From: Breviolum minutum Mf 1.05b.01
Lineage: Eukaryota; Sar; Dinophyceae; Suessiales; Symbiodiniaceae
Assembly (NCBI GenBank): GCA_000507305.1
Contig: DF239305.1
Location: 211,778-275,777, forward strand
Length of the DNA stretch: 64,000 nucleotides
Reading direction: 5' to 3'
A program made the translations under genes and the position numbers. Positions 45,845 to 57,619 of this stretch are shown piece after piece (the first letter of the stretch is position 1; each line of letters begins with the position of its first letter). Under the pieces are notes generated by a model that saw only the letters and a list, made by a program, of their open reading frames with translations, had not been told where the DNA came from and did no database searches.

Positions 45845-47181
45845 CTTTTGGGAGAGAAATCCATTCTTTAAAGTGCATCAAAATTGAAGCTTCTGAAAGA
45901 ACTTGTTGATAATCTCACATGCTCATCTTGAATGTCAAAATTTCGGAAATGCACGGACTTCGTATGGCAGTCTATATAAGCCTCAAAATTCATTGGTCCA
46001 CTTAGATTATCAATAGATACTGTACTCCAAGTAAGTAGCGCACCATGGTGTTTTGACCTCTTCATTTTTCATCATTGATAGGAGGCAATCCTTGCTGCAT
46101 TGGAGTCGGTTTTGAAGCCCAATACCACCTTGGTGGTTTTGGATCTCATTCCTTCCAATGCGCCTTTTGTTCCTTGGTTCATGGGGTTTTTAATCTTTTT
46201 TGGGGGGTTTGGTTGGTGCATAGTTTTTTGTGGAGGTTGGTAGAGCTGCTGACACAAAACATCGATCATTTTGACGTTTGGTGGATTTTTCTCTGCAACT
46301 ATTTGGATTTGTAACTGGAGGGTATTTGGATGTGCACCTGAAAAAAACGGACCATTTCCAAAAGGAAAGGCTAGTCTTCCAAGCAGCATTTTTCAAGGTC
46401 AACCACCGTTGACCACGGTCAACGCCGAGGTACTCCCTCCTGAGGCTGTGGCGTTATGTCGCTCCAAGTCTCCTGATGCTTTTATCATGTTGGATGCAGC
46501 GCATGGTTTCTTTGGTTCACTGGCTGCAGCTCAGATTTGATGGGCTTTCAACTCCCTCCCCACACTCAGATGCTTCGTTTCAGCTTCCCACCATGGTTGA
46601 TGGTCACCGACCTCCACCTGAGGATTACCGCTGAAGTTAACAGGGCCCAGACGGGACTATCCGGTGGATGCGGTGGTGACCAACTGAGCCTCGGTAGAAA
46701 TGGGATGGAAACAACCTTGGGCCTGGGGTGTTGGATTTTTTGTTGTCGATATTTTGTTCCGTTGTGTCTGATAGTTTGAAAAAAACATGTGTTTTCTTTA
46801 AATAAACTGTATTTTTCCGCTGTGTACTCTCTTTGTGACTTTGCAGTTTCAAACAAATGTGTTTGTGTTTGTCGTTGCGAAGGTATGTTCGACGGTGTGG
46901 GTAGGAATCTGTTCAGTTAGTTTTTCACCTGGATGTTTTGGTAGTTGAATTTTGGCCGAAAAAGTGGCAGCGGCATCTCTCGTTTTTTTTTGAGGCCACA
47001 AGTGGTTTTGCGGTGCGAAGGGCACTGCCCTGCTACACATTGGAGAAGAGGAGCCTCGCAACAATGACTGATGACTTTGATCACAAAGTGATGCAGAATG
47101 AGTCCGCAACTTTGACTTTCAAGACGTTTTCCGGTATCAACTGGAAGGGAAATCGGGAAATGGACAGTTTGAAACCCTTAG
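45845..47181. other. Probable exons not resolved
   Basis: Protein-like stretches occur at 46437-46540 (EVLPPEAVALCRSKSPDAF, ending in a stop) and about 46993-47133 (LATMTDDFDHKVMQNESATL), both on the plus strand, but I could not join them in phase to the gene starting at 47182. A fragment of an M2 element lies at about 46318-46400. Confidence 0.4.
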
Positions 47182-49648
47182 GTGCAGGAGTGGATGGAAC
47201 CCCTGGTCATTTCGCATGGTTATGGGCTGCCTGGCGTTCAGTTGGTTGCACCAGCTGGGTGTTTGGAACCTGTTGGAACAAAGATATCTTACACTGAGAA
47301 GTGGCATGAGGATGATTTTCTTGAAGAGGAAGTTGAAAAGAACCATACTGTTCCCCATGTTGGGGAGAGGGGTGAATCCTTCTCATGACATTAATCATCC
47401 AATGGACCATTCTTTGTGGTTTTGTGTTTCATCTTGGACTTCCAGCATCTAGTTTGTTTTTTTTGGAATCCCTTGCCAAGCCGTCACTTCCTGGCCACGA
47501 AACAAGAATCTTTCACTACTTTTACTCTTGGGGTTGTTGAAAAAGTTACGTTTCCATGTTTGGACTCTCCGTGAGCCTCGTCGCCGTGGTTTTGTTATGT
47601 TTTGTTCGTGAATCCCAAGATTTATCCGCCCGAATTGAGGCCGAGGTAGATTCTCAAGATGGTCTCTGATATTTTGGACTTAAGCCTTTCTCTATTTTCG
47701 TATTGTTTTGTTGTGCTTGCTCCTTAGACCTGTACATCTTAGAAAGTTCCATTTTTCCTGGAACATACTCCAACCATTGGTTTGGTCTTCATCGGACTTC
47801 TTCCAATTTCTTGGGAATTTGCAGATCCGTGTGAGGTGGGTCGATTGTTGTTGAGATCAGAAAAAAGTTGAGGTCAGATGTGCCCAGTGGATTCTATTGG
47901 CCTGGCCTAGCAGATTGGAGTTCTTTCTTGGCTCTAGATGAAGCCATGGCTTTTTGGGATTTGGTGTGGAAGCCCCAGAAACCAACTTGGTGAGAGTGCT
48001 TGGGAGCAAACCTGGGGTAACATACCTTCAAATGGAAGGAAGTGTACGGATGGAGGGAAGAGTTTCGAGCTTTTCTTTTATTCCAGAATGTATAAATCCA
48101 TGCATCCATTTGTGGTAAGGTGGGTGTTTTTTTGGTTGGCCCTGTAGTAGGCCAAGATGGAAGAAATCCTCAAGGGGTAAGGTAATGAAAGACTGGCATA
48201 CGAGACTTGGTAGGACAAAAATTGGCCTGGTTGAAGATGAGCTTTTTCCGCTCACTCGGACTGTGAGTTGCAGTTCTTTGGTCTAAGGTTGGTATTGAGC
48301 CAGCGCGAACTTATTGCAACTACATGGTGAGAGATGCTGTACCTTCGACGAATTTCCAAAGATATATAGCCGAAGTCTTTTCTTTTTCCTTTCGTGCTTC
48401 TGCATTTTGGGTTCAGAAGTAGCATTTTGACAGAACAAACACTGTGAGGCCGTGAGGCCTCACAAATTTTGTTGAAGCACTTCTTTGATCTCGGAAGATG
48501 ATTGCCATAGTGTAGGGTATCTATGCCATCTAAAAGGATGTCATGTTAGAGCTGCACTTCTCTTGAGGCGATCATGCTGGCAGATGCCTGGGGTACAGAG
48601 CTGGGTATTCCGGAGCTGCTTGTGGGGGATGGTGCTGCTGGGTGAAGGTTCACGATATCACTAGTGATGTTTTAGCATGTTGAGCAGGAGATTCCTGCAG
48701 GAAATTTTGTCAAAATGAAGCGACCTTTCCAGAATTTTGGAGGTTAGTGAAACTTTGAACATTTTTCAAATTTACTGTACCTTTTTTCGAGTCAAGAAGT
48801 GGGGAAGGAAGGAATTAAAAGACATGCATAAAAATAGGATACGCTTCCAAGTGGGTAAAGATATATGAAGGAGTGTGACTGCGGTTTTAGGATGCCCTTG
48901 GTGTTTTTTTTGGGCACCACATCCTTCCATGCTGAGTGAATGCTTAGTTTGAAATATGTAGGGTCAAAGGGTTGAAGCTGGAAACCAATTTCCTTGAACC
49001 CGAAAAAGGTAGCACCATTTCTGTCGACATAGAATTCAGCGACGAAAATGATACCATGGCTCCTCCTCCAGGAGGAGCTCTTAAGTACCATGGCATTGAT
49101 CCAACTTCCACGGTTTGCAGCACTTGGTGGTGAGTTGCAACTAGGCAGAATTCTGTCAAGTTGCTGGGGGCTCACTGTGGGGTGGATGCTAGAGCTACTG
49201 TTAAAAGAACTTACAAAAAAGCAACTTTGAAATGATTGAAAGCTGTCTAACAATAGATCGGGCTTCGGAAAATGAATTGGATGCAATGGAGAAGGAGCAT
49301 GATGTTTTTTTGGCAAAGATTTATTAGTTATCTTCCGCAGTCTCTCGCTACAGTCTTGTTTTATGTCTATATTTATGAATTCCTATTAAATTGGGGTGTG
49401 GATTTGACAATAGCATGGTATTCAAGTTTTGATTTCCCTTGAAGTACATCTCGAACCTAAGCAACGCCTTTAGACTCAACTTGCCAAGGTTGAGCTACGA
49501 CGAGGCTGAAATCGTTCAGAACGCCCTGTACGCACAAAATATCGAGGTACCCGTGAAGGCCCTCTCTGGAAAACTCTATGTTCGCCACTTGATCTCAAAA
49601 ACTGGAAAATCAAAACAAAAGGACACCAACCCGATGGCTGTTGAATGA
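47182..49648 (+). CDS. Long multi-exon gene, soluble protein of unknown function
   Basis: Phase-consistent exons: 47182-47371 | 47911-47989 | 48151-48262 | 48550 (or 48568)-48641 | 48701-48742 | 48962-49129 | 49222-49303 | 49445-49648 (TGA 49646-49648). Donors include GTGAAT, GTGAGA, GTGAGT (twice), GTGAAG and GTTAGT. Recognisable runs: EKWHEDDFLEEEVEKNH, FLALDEAMAFWDLVWKPQ, IMLADAWGTELGIPELLVGD, KGSTISVDIEFSDENDTM, TIDRASENELDAMEKEHD, and LSYDEAEIVQNALYAQNIEV near the end. It is acidic and Trp-containing, with no transmembrane segment or motif I can name. The upstream start was not found. If the exon at 49222 is not spliced at 49304, it ends at TAG 49325-49327 and the last exon belongs to another gene. 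Confidence 0.6.
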
Positions 49649-50033
49649 TATGGAATTTTATTTTTTCATGCAAACATCGAATCATGGGGTTCTTCATGTT
49701 TATGGATCATCATAAGATTCGCTCATGTGTAAAAGGACGAACACCAAGTCTTTTATTCAAGATCCTCTCGGCTACCTTAAGGCATTTCTGCGCACATCTA
49801 CAATCACATTGAGGCTGGGAGCTTTTTGTGGCAGTCAACGACCTCTCATGTAAGTCCAAACCAGCAGCATATAGCTTGTTGAAAAGGGAAGGGTGGATGA
49901 TGTACCCTTAGAGATTCACGACTATGGGATAAATTTTTGGTTCACCTATGGAGATTATATGCTTTAAGGACTTTTGAGGTGAATGATGGAACATGACTGA
50001 TGTTGGCAACTCTTCACAGCTTGAATCTGGTTA
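49649..50033. other. Intergenic, nothing seen
   Basis: AT-rich, no exon signals with protein-like frames. Confidence 0.5.
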
Positions 50034-50770
50034 GGAGTATGAGATTCTCCGAGATGCAGTATTGCATTTGCAAAAATCTGAGAGTTTGGTTTCGAAAAGT
50101 TAAAAGGTAGCCCAAAACTGGACCCTTCTTTGCAGACTGGCGTTTGATCAGCTGCGAGTTGGGAAAAGGTCGTTTGACCTTTTGTTGGTGAAAGTCAGGT
50201 TTTTGGAAGTGGATTCACCATGGAAACATTCACATTGATTTTCCTTTTCAAGTGGGTGATTTTTAGGTGAACCAGCCGTGAATCTTTCCAGGGTGAAAAG
50301 AGGAATGCTGAAGAGTGTCAGGAGTTGGCATTTTGCACAAATGAAGTCATCTGCTGGCGTCTCCCTCATCTCAAAAATGCTTCAAGTAGAAACAATGATA
50401 CCTTTGGGAACATGTTTTCCTGAGCAGCTGTCAAACCTTTTGTTTCTAGCTTGAATGGTTTGGGCCTAAAACTTTTAGGCGATCTTAATGCCCTAGAGTG
50501 GGAGGCCCAAGTTTTAATCAAAAGAGAGGGACCTGCCATGTCACGACTGAGCAGTGCATTGCTGCCATTTATCCTGAAGAGTGCTCCTCCTCCGATTTTC
50601 AACTGTCAAGAGGAGCATGGTTTCCATACCATCCCTACATGTTCAATTTTCGCGTACGTCTGAGATGCCGCAACAGGCGTAGGCTCTTAATTCTGGAGCT
50701 TAAGTCTGTTTGCTGTTCAGCGATGCATTTTGTTGTTTTGGAGAAAAAGACTCAAGAGCGCAGAGGGTGA
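50034..50770 (+). CDS. Small multi-exon gene of unknown function
   Basis: Supported pieces: about 50034-50100 (EYEILRDAVLHLQKSESL), a likely exon at about 50135-50185 (RLAFDQLRVGKRSFDLLL), then 50552-50653 and 50699-50770. The last two join in phase 0 across a short intron with a full-consensus GTACGT donor. They read AIYPEECSSSDFQLSRGAWF, then PYHPYMFNFR, and end with FVVLEKKTQERRG and TGA at 50768-50770. The first two pieces could not be joined with certainty. Family unknown. Confidence 0.5.
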
Positions 50771-51054
50771 TTGCATTTGACAGCAGCTATTTAGTACTTA
50801 GTATATGGGGATATTGCCAACTATTTAGCCAGGATGTTTGTTCACCAACCTTCGTTTTTCTTTAAAGATGATTGATTGCTTTGGATTGATGTACCACTAC
50901 CTTAAAACCAAACACACGCCACTCACTCTAATGGAAAGGTTTTGAAAGATGGCTTTCCTATTCTTAGCTTTGATGAGAAGTCTGATTAATTCCTTGCAGT
51001 GTACCCTTCGTTTTTTTTTTGCTGAGGCTCTCTCTGTTGGAGTCCAATCTTCAG

Positions 51055-51529
51055 CCCAAGCCATCCTGTGGCCAACCTCTCAGCTGTGGTCTACATGAAG
51101 AGAAACATGCAAATAGCTCCCCCACCCAAAACAATGACAAGGAGCTTCTTCAAAACCTGCATGTTTCCAGATCTTGCTTTGATGTTTGCTTGCGAGTTTG
51201 GTAAGCAAACTTTCGCCTCAAAATGACTTGAGTCAGCCAGGTTGGGAGTTGGTCGTTGCACCCATCGGTCTAGGCGAGTTCACCGTATCACTGTATCACT
51301 TGAGATTGCCATCACTTGGCGATTATTTTGTGGGCCTGGCTGCAGTCAGGAATTAAGGAGACCGATGTGTCGCAAGCTTTGACTCCGATGGGAACCTTAG
51401 AAATGGGAGAAAAACCATGGGTTTCCGGTGGCCGGTTGCTGGGTGCGATTTGATCATGGACATAAATTGGACTTACAAAAGGTTCCAACTTTTGCTGGTT
51501 TAGGAGTGGAATTCCAAAACACCACATGA
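51055..51529 (+). CDS. Multi-exon gene of unknown function
   Basis: Proposed exons 51055-51200 | 51233-51284 | 51358-51442 | about 51508-51529. The second and third are strong: GWELVVAPIGLGEFT and ETDVSQALTPMGTLEMGEK, joined in phase 0 across a 73-base GTATCA...TAAG intron; the third leaves in phase 1 at GTGCGA. The first exon (Cys/Gln-rich, DKELLQNLHVSRSC) ends at a good GTAAGC donor, but its intron would be only 32 bases, so this join is weak. A short last exon would end at TGA 51527-51529. No family recognised. Confidence 0.5.
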
Positions 51530-51603
51530 TCTGACAAGGTTTTGGTAGTTTAGACATGTCCACACAATCCTTTCTAACTTTGAAGATTCTGAACACTTCC
51601 ATG

Positions 51604-51706
51604 ACTCCCTGAAACTAACAGTTCGTCCCTGAAAATAGGCCGGGCCCCAAAGGGAAATTAGTATTCCAACCATCCATTTTCAGGTGCGAGCTGCTAGTTT
51701 CAGGGG
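51604..51706. repeat. M2 inverted-repeat element
   Basis: Left actccctgaaactaacagt, right gctagtttcaggggct; core ggaaattagtattccaacc. Confidence 0.8.
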
Positions 51707-51781
51707 CTCAATTCAAGTTTTTTCTCTATAGATTCTGATTAGCTTCCCAAGGCTTACCACAGCTTCCCAAGTAAAAAAAAG

Positions 51782-52127
51782 TTGACCCCCAAGGCATGGG
51801 CGGGTGAGACATGTGAAGATGACCGATCCGCCCGTGTGGGTCCCATCGCAGTGGTGGGTTTGTTAGCAGCACGTTTAAGTGATTTGGTTTGGTTCTCAGC
51901 ATTTGTTTCTTAAGGGTTTTCAAGTGCTGGTGATGGTTGGTGGGTGAGGTGTTTTGGTGGGAGATGTGTTTAATTTCTTGCCTCAAAAGTCAATGTAAAG
52001 ATGGTTTCTTTCTGAATCCAAGAGGCCAATCTCACTTCACCAAACACCCCTGATGGAGCAGCGCTGGAAGTGGGCTCCAGCGTCTCGACAGTATGCTAAG
52101 CAGCTTTTTATGGCCCAAGATATCTGA
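51782..52127 (+). CDS. Two terminal exons of an unknown protein
   Basis: Exons 51782-51853 and 52023-52127 join in phase 0 (donor GTGGGT). They read AWAGETCEDDRSARVG and then EQRWKWAPASRQYAKQLF, with a stop at TGA 52125-52127. The Trp/Arg-rich end looks genuine. It may be the 3' part of the gene at 51055, with an exon between that I did not find. Confidence 0.5.
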
Positions 52128-52371
52128 GGGACAGACAGATTTATGCAAAAACACAACCAAATGCATCCGCTTTAGACACAAGACATGAATCAAAACTTAA
52201 TCAAAAATGAAGAGATGTGTGCTGTTCTTTGCTGCTAACTACTGACATGTAGCAACACCGCGGCTCCCCCCAAAGCAACAACAGATAGACCAAAAGAGGC
52301 ACAGGTCGCGGGTTTAATGAGTGCAGCAGAAGCTTTCAGCTTCAAAATTCCAATCTCTGGCAACTTTCCAA

Positions 52372-55231
52372 ATGGTGCGGCTCTTGGGTCTTACAGGACC
52401 CATTGCTTGTGGCAAGTCTTCGGTCAGTGAAATCTTGGCCAAGTCAGGCGAAATTCGGGACTGCTTGGTCATTTTGGGATAAGTTTGGGCATCGTGTTCT
52501 ATGGAGGTTTCTGTTTGGAACTCCAAAATTCGGGCTGCCAGGTTTCTGCATTCTCGAAGCTCAAGTGTTAAGCCTTGACATCTCTTTTTTCTTACCTTGG
52601 AATCTTTCTATCTGTTAGCATAAGTACTTTTAGCAAGTTTTATTTGGGCGGGCTGTCTCTTTCTATGGATATGTATGAGTATATAATTATATAATGCATA
52701 TAATCCAGTGCTTCCGGAGCTAACCTTACGTTCTTTGCTGTGCCAAAACAACAACCAGGTTGGCCCGTGGTGGATGCGGATAAGATCGCGCACGAACTGC
52801 TTGCTGACAAGGAAGGTCAACCGCCGTGAAAAATCCAAGCTGGAGCTTGGCGCATGATGACACTTATAAAGGACATGTAACACCAGTTGTACCACCCCGA
52901 AAACTAACATGTCCCCTGAAAATCAATGGTTGGAAGATGTATTTCCTATTGAAATAGTCCCTTTTTAGGGGACATGTTAGTTTTCAGGGATGTAAGTGGT
53001 TGTAACTAGGGATAAATCCACTTACAACACCCCCCCGGAGGTTTCTACATGTGGCATGTTTGCACAACTTTCAACTTTCACGTTTGTTAGACAAAATGGT
53101 GGGACTTGGATTTTGGGGGGGAAGGCCTGGCAAGGAATTATGTCCGGCGGCTTGCCTTCAGACTGAACATGAGCTGTAGGTGCGGTGCACCAACGCATCG
53201 TGGCGGAGTTCGGTGTTGATGTTCTCACCGATGGCGTCATCGACAGAGACAAACTTGGGAAGGTGGTCTTCGCTGATCCAAGTAAGCGGCGGAAGTTGGA
53301 CAAGGCCCTTTTGGGTTGTGGAGGTTTCGGGGGAACTGTAGACTAGTGGGTCGTGAACCCAACTGCACGCGTATATGACTATGTGTATATAAATATACGT
53401 CTTTATGTACAATTGTACATATGTTTTGTAAGCATCATGGAACGTCCTGATGGGCGTCCATGAATTTTGCAAGATTGGCTTTACAGTTTTGAATTGGGTT
53501 ACCTCTGCTGCTTGCCTTATCTCAGGCAACCCATACGGCCATTTTGCTGGCGATCTTGCGGAGGATCATTACTTTGATCTTCGATGGTAGAACGCTCAGT
53601 TGTTGGACGGCTTTCCTTGAGTTGAAAAACACCATGGCATGGAGTTCCAAACCAAAAACTCGGTGAAAAGGTTAAGAACGACCGGGTAAGCAGTGACAAC
53701 GGGACGTTTCCACAAGCCATGGACTAGATGAAAGGGATTTGAAATAATGACCCGTAGCGCGCATGTGTCACAGTTCTGTCATACAGATGGATTGGGGTGT
53801 CTTCATCAAGGGGCAGCCAAATTTGAACCCTTGTGCATCCATTTCTAGTGTCTTTCAAGTACTTTGTCGTTACTTGTGACTTTAGCTCGGAGCATCAGAA
53901 CTTCAAATCCTGAAAACTGCTGCAAGGGCATAGCAAGTGATCTTTTGTAAGGTCACAAGACCATCGTGTTGGACGTGCCTTTGCTGCTGAAATTTCCTGT
54001 GTTACGACGCTGGTGCCTCTCTGCTGTGCTAGTGATTGTGGTGTCGGGGAGCCCAAACCACCAAACAACAGATGGCTGGTAGTAGTGGAAAGATGCTGTT
54101 CTAAGATCACCCCAACTGGGTTAGAGATTGTGAGTTCTCAAATTCACTTTGAGTTTGAGGATTGAAATTGAATATTTTTGAATTTAAAGTGGATCTTGAA
54201 ATCCTTTTTTAATTGGAATGCTCGAACCCAAACTTGAATCTCACACCATCCTGACTCATGGAAAATCTCACGCCTTTGTGAGTGATCATACTGAGATCGC
54301 CTGAAGTTCAACTGAGAAGATTGATGGCAAGAAACAATTTGTCAGAAGAGGAGGTCCTGTTATCAGTTCTGCGGGGGCGGTTCGTTGCTTCTACACAACG
54401 AGCCCCTAATGTACTTACTGTACGGCCTGAAAAGGGAAGCAGTACAAGACCGCATGTCATAGCGAATCATGTGTTTTGTTTGTCTCTTTGGGCATGTTTT
54501 GATGTGTTTGGAGACGACTAGAAATGTAGGTTTGTGGCAACCGGAAATTGGTATGTTGCTAGATAGTGCATCTCCATATCATTTGGTGTTGGTGTTAGGA
54601 TGTTCCGCAACCGAAGCACATTGTGAAAAACACGAGCTTTTTGAAGCAGATAGTGACACATGATTTGAATTCATTTTGCTCCATGGTAAACTTGTAAACA
54701 GACACAGCTGGCGGGAATTCAGCATACTTCAATAGAAAAATGCATCTTCATCCTTGGTGAATTTTCCAGCTTGGGCTGGCTAGTTAGTCTAATCTGGTGA
54801 TATTTTAACTGTTTAACTTAAGTTAAGTGATAAAGATCTTTTTATATAGTGTAAGAGTTGCAGTTGCACCTTGATTTTTTCAGGAACATGGCGGTCGGTT
54901 TCAAAGGTGATCCAGCAGCCTTGCATGCAAATTTTAGTCACTAACATTTTTTGCTTAAAAATGGAGGTACTCACCTATGTAAGTAGTATGTCAGGCCCAT
55001 GTAAGGGAATCCCCACTCCAAAAAGGGATTCTTACACGGCACAATCTGGACAGTAGCTCGAAGAGTTTGTTGACTTCTCCTTGTAAGGCAAAAATGAAAA
55101 TTGCAAGCCAGCTCTCTGGTGAAGAGCAAAGAAAGCTGGCGGATTTTGTCATTGAAAACAACGGTTCCCTGGCAGATTTAACCCCCAAAGCTATGCTGAT
55201 GAGAAATAAAGGCTTAAGAAGGCCTTTGTAA
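52372..55231 (+). CDS. coaE: Dephospho-CoA kinase, seven exons, complete
   Basis: Catalyses the last step of coenzyme A synthesis, ATP-dependent phosphorylation of dephospho-CoA. Exons 52372-52447 | 52759-52815 | 53180-53304 | 53526-53586 | 53952-54048 | 54296-54353 | 55088-55231 give 205 aa, the usual family length, from ATG 52372 to TAA 55229-55231; every junction is in phase. Motifs in order: P-loop GLTGPIACGKSSVSEIL (residues 6-22), VVDADKIAHELL, IVAEFGVDVL with GVIDRDKLGKVVF, the helix after KRRKLDKA with THTAI in place of the usual THPxI, IVLDVPLLL, the lid RRLMARNNLSEEE, and KIASQLSGEEQRKLADFVIE with NNGS. Donors: GC (GCGAAA), GT, GC (GCCCTT), GT, GA (GAGCCC), GT. The GC and GA choices rest on best homology, since GT alternatives break the motifs. 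The domain stands alone, not fused to PPAT as in animals. Confidence 0.85.
52891..52990. repeat. M2 element inside an intron of the CoA kinase gene
   Basis: Left accaccccgaaaactaacat, right atgttagttttcagggat, near-perfect arms with ggggacat at their inner ends; core gttggaagatgtatttcc. Lies in intron 52816-53179. Confidence 0.85.
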
Positions 55232-55952
55232 GGGCCAATGGTGGTTAAACTCCCTTAGCGGGGGTGGTGATTTTCATGATCCATTCCACCGAATAAAAAT
55301 TGTGTATTTAGTTGGAAAGCATTGAATTTCAGATGTCATTTACTGGCTGAGATAGTAGGAAGGGTTTCCAATCTGTTGCGCCTTCCAAAAACATTTTCGA
55401 TTGTGTAAACATCATCGAGCCATGGACATTGAATCGATGAAATATTCCAAGAACCATTGATGCAGGTTTTGGATGCATGCTCGCATGCAACCCCAACAAA
55501 AAATCTCTTGGAATAGACTTTGAACCTGCTCTGCAGCAGAAACATGACCAAGTAACATCGCAGAGTCACCTGCGGTAGAATCTTGGATGGCCTCATCCAC
55601 AACATTGCACAAATAGCTGCAAATACTGGAACAAGAACATCTCCCATGCCTTTTTGTTTCGGGCGGTGTAGTCAATTAACTCATTCAATGCTTGGTTGGT
55701 TGGTTGTTGGTAAAGGTTGGTGGTTTTCCATTTTACGCATATGTCAAGTTGATATCATTTTTTCAAAGGTGTTTCACGCCAAAGCTGAACTGCCCACTGG
55801 ATAACCACCAGTTTCAACCAGTAGCGAGTTACATTTTCCCAGCACTTCGAAGCAAAGTCGAAGAAGTGGGTCTCATAGCCTTCTTAGAATTGGAGTGTAA
55901 CTAGGTTCACATATCCACTTACTATCCAGTTACTAGCCATATCAACTTCCAG
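55232..55952. other. No firm gene; conflicting strand signals
   Basis: A minus-strand frame at 55412-55675 reads protein-like (EAIQDSTAGDSAMLLGHVSA), and a plus-strand frame overlaps it (GLIHNIAQIAANTGTRTSP). One is a shadow; I could not decide which. Confidence 0.35.
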
Positions 55953-56092
55953 AATCCCGAAGCTCCTAGAAGAAGCGATGTTACAATTCCTTGATCCCAA
56001 AAATTTCCAACGCTTCTCCAAAAAATCCCACACAGGTACCTTAGAAGAGCTTCAACATTCAGTGGAGGATTTCTATCGCGAATCTCCGGAAG
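55953..56092 (+). CDS. Exon of an unknown protein
   Basis: Acceptor cttccag|A, donor GTTGGA after GAAG; 140 bases in one frame reading EAMLQFLDPKNFQRFSKKS and LEELQHSVEDFYRESPEG. Enters in phase 2, leaves in phase 1. Helical, polar. Neighbouring exons not found. Confidence 0.5.
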
Positions 56093-57457
56093 GTTGGAGT
56101 TGTGGCAAAATGACTTGCACTGGCCTTGGTGCCCTTAGTAGTGGAGCGGTGTGCTCTCTGGTGGCTGGAAAGGCGAGGTTGGGATGGATTGGGGGGAGGA
56201 GCACAAAATGGCAAGTTTTTGTAACTGTTTTTTTTTGAGGAAGTAGGTTGATGAAATACAAGGACTCGGACTGATTTATATTTTGCAGAGCTAAAAAACA
56301 AAAGCAAAACTTTGTGAAAGTCACTTTTGATTTTCTCGTACATATTGTAGATGTAGATTGCAAGTTGCTGACCATCCGGACGGTTGAGGCGGGTCTTTAT
56401 GGCTTTGCTCAAAGCCTAGTGGGTTGTTTGGGAGTTGCGGCTGCTGCAATTTGCTTGAGCCAATAGAAAAAAAAGGACCTGGATGCGTTGGAGCGACTGT
56501 AGGATGGGATGGAAACATGAAACATATGGAACAAAAACCTACCTGAGAGTGGAAAGATGATAAATTGAGAAGGGGATGTAAGTATGCTAGAAAGATTTTT
56601 TTCCGAATACCTGGTATTCACACACGTATTGACTCTGAGCTCAACACACGTAGCAGGTTATCGACATATCCGGTCTTCAGGGGTGCCCCACATCAAGGAA
56701 CATGTTGTCTCGGAACATTTAGGGGTTCCTGCCACAACCTATCAATTTTGTTCTGATTTTTTAGGGGTTTGTCAGATTTCCCCACCAAAAATTCGACTCG
56801 ACTCGGCTTTGGAGCTCCAAGGGTGTTTGCCTGGTGGAGATGGCTTTGAAAGAAGGGGCAGAGGTGGAAGTTGCTGATTTGTTGCCAATTGGAGTGTGTA
56901 AACTTACATAAAAAGAACGTACCTAGTCCCGTAAACGACAATAGCTGGCTGGAAAATCCACGATTTTTCTTGAAGATGTATGTATTTCTTATTAGAAAAA
57001 AATGATTTCCGTTTAGCCATGTTGGTTTCCTGGAGGGTATCATTTTTTGAAGGTCCAATCCTGTACCACTAGGAATGCAAAGAAAAATCTTCAAGAAAAT
57101 GGGGTAATCAACAGAACTACTTATCAAGTCCTATCAACTGGTGCTGTTGGATTCTAGCTATCAACAGGTATTCCGTTCCTTTTCTCACTGGGTATGAGTC
57201 CATCCCTTGAGGTCCATTCAGTAGCTTTACAGAGCTAAAGGTGCCGAGACTTAAAAAGACAACTAATCAAAGTCAGTATATACATTCCTACTGTAGAATT
57301 TCCAACATAAAAAAGAAGGGGGCTTCTGGAAGGAGGGAGAAATCTAAGCCAAAATCCCATTCCATGAATAACACCAGTTGTACAGTACAGATATCCATGA
57401 TGGGCAGGTTCATACTCCCTATTTCAGAAAGGTTAGCAAATTAAATGCAATAATCCC
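56093..57457. other. Mostly non-coding
   Basis: An M2-like element without a clear right end lies at about 56941-57047. Open frames on both strands lack splice support. Confidence 0.4.
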
Positions 57458-57619
57458 TTATACATTCTTCAACTCAGCAGGAAGCCCTCCTTTTTTCACT
57501 GCTTCATGGTCCGTGTATGGGGGCCATCGGTCATCCCAAAAATCATTCTGCTGTAGGCAGCGTTCAGCCACTTGCGACACTTTGAACTGAAAGGAACGCA
57601 AGTCTCGTGAAGATGGCAT
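57458..57619 (-). CDS. 53-aa minus-strand protein, unknown
   Basis: An uninterrupted frame from the ATG at 57619 to the stop at 57460-57458 encodes a small, strongly protein-like sequence: MPSSRDLRSFQFKVSQVAER, then NDFWDDRWPPYTDHEAVKK, ending GLPAELKNV. The FWDDRWPPY block is unusual and charged/aromatic, in the style of small respiratory-complex subunits, but that is only an impression. It is one of few minus-strand genes outside the retroelement. An open extension upstream reaches 57748. Confidence 0.5.
   Translation of the reverse strand: MPSSRDLRSFQFKVSQVAERCLQQNDFWDDRWPPYTDHEAVKKGGLPAELKNV

Noticed and set aside
48792..48831. Possible last exon ending at TAA 48829-48831
   Set aside because: In phase with the exon before it, but the exon at 48962 also fits and continues a much longer coding chain.
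48792..49316. 174-codon minus-strand open frame
   Set aside because: Lies opposite two well-supported plus-strand exons (48962-49129 and 49222-49303) that fit the neighbouring gene in phase.
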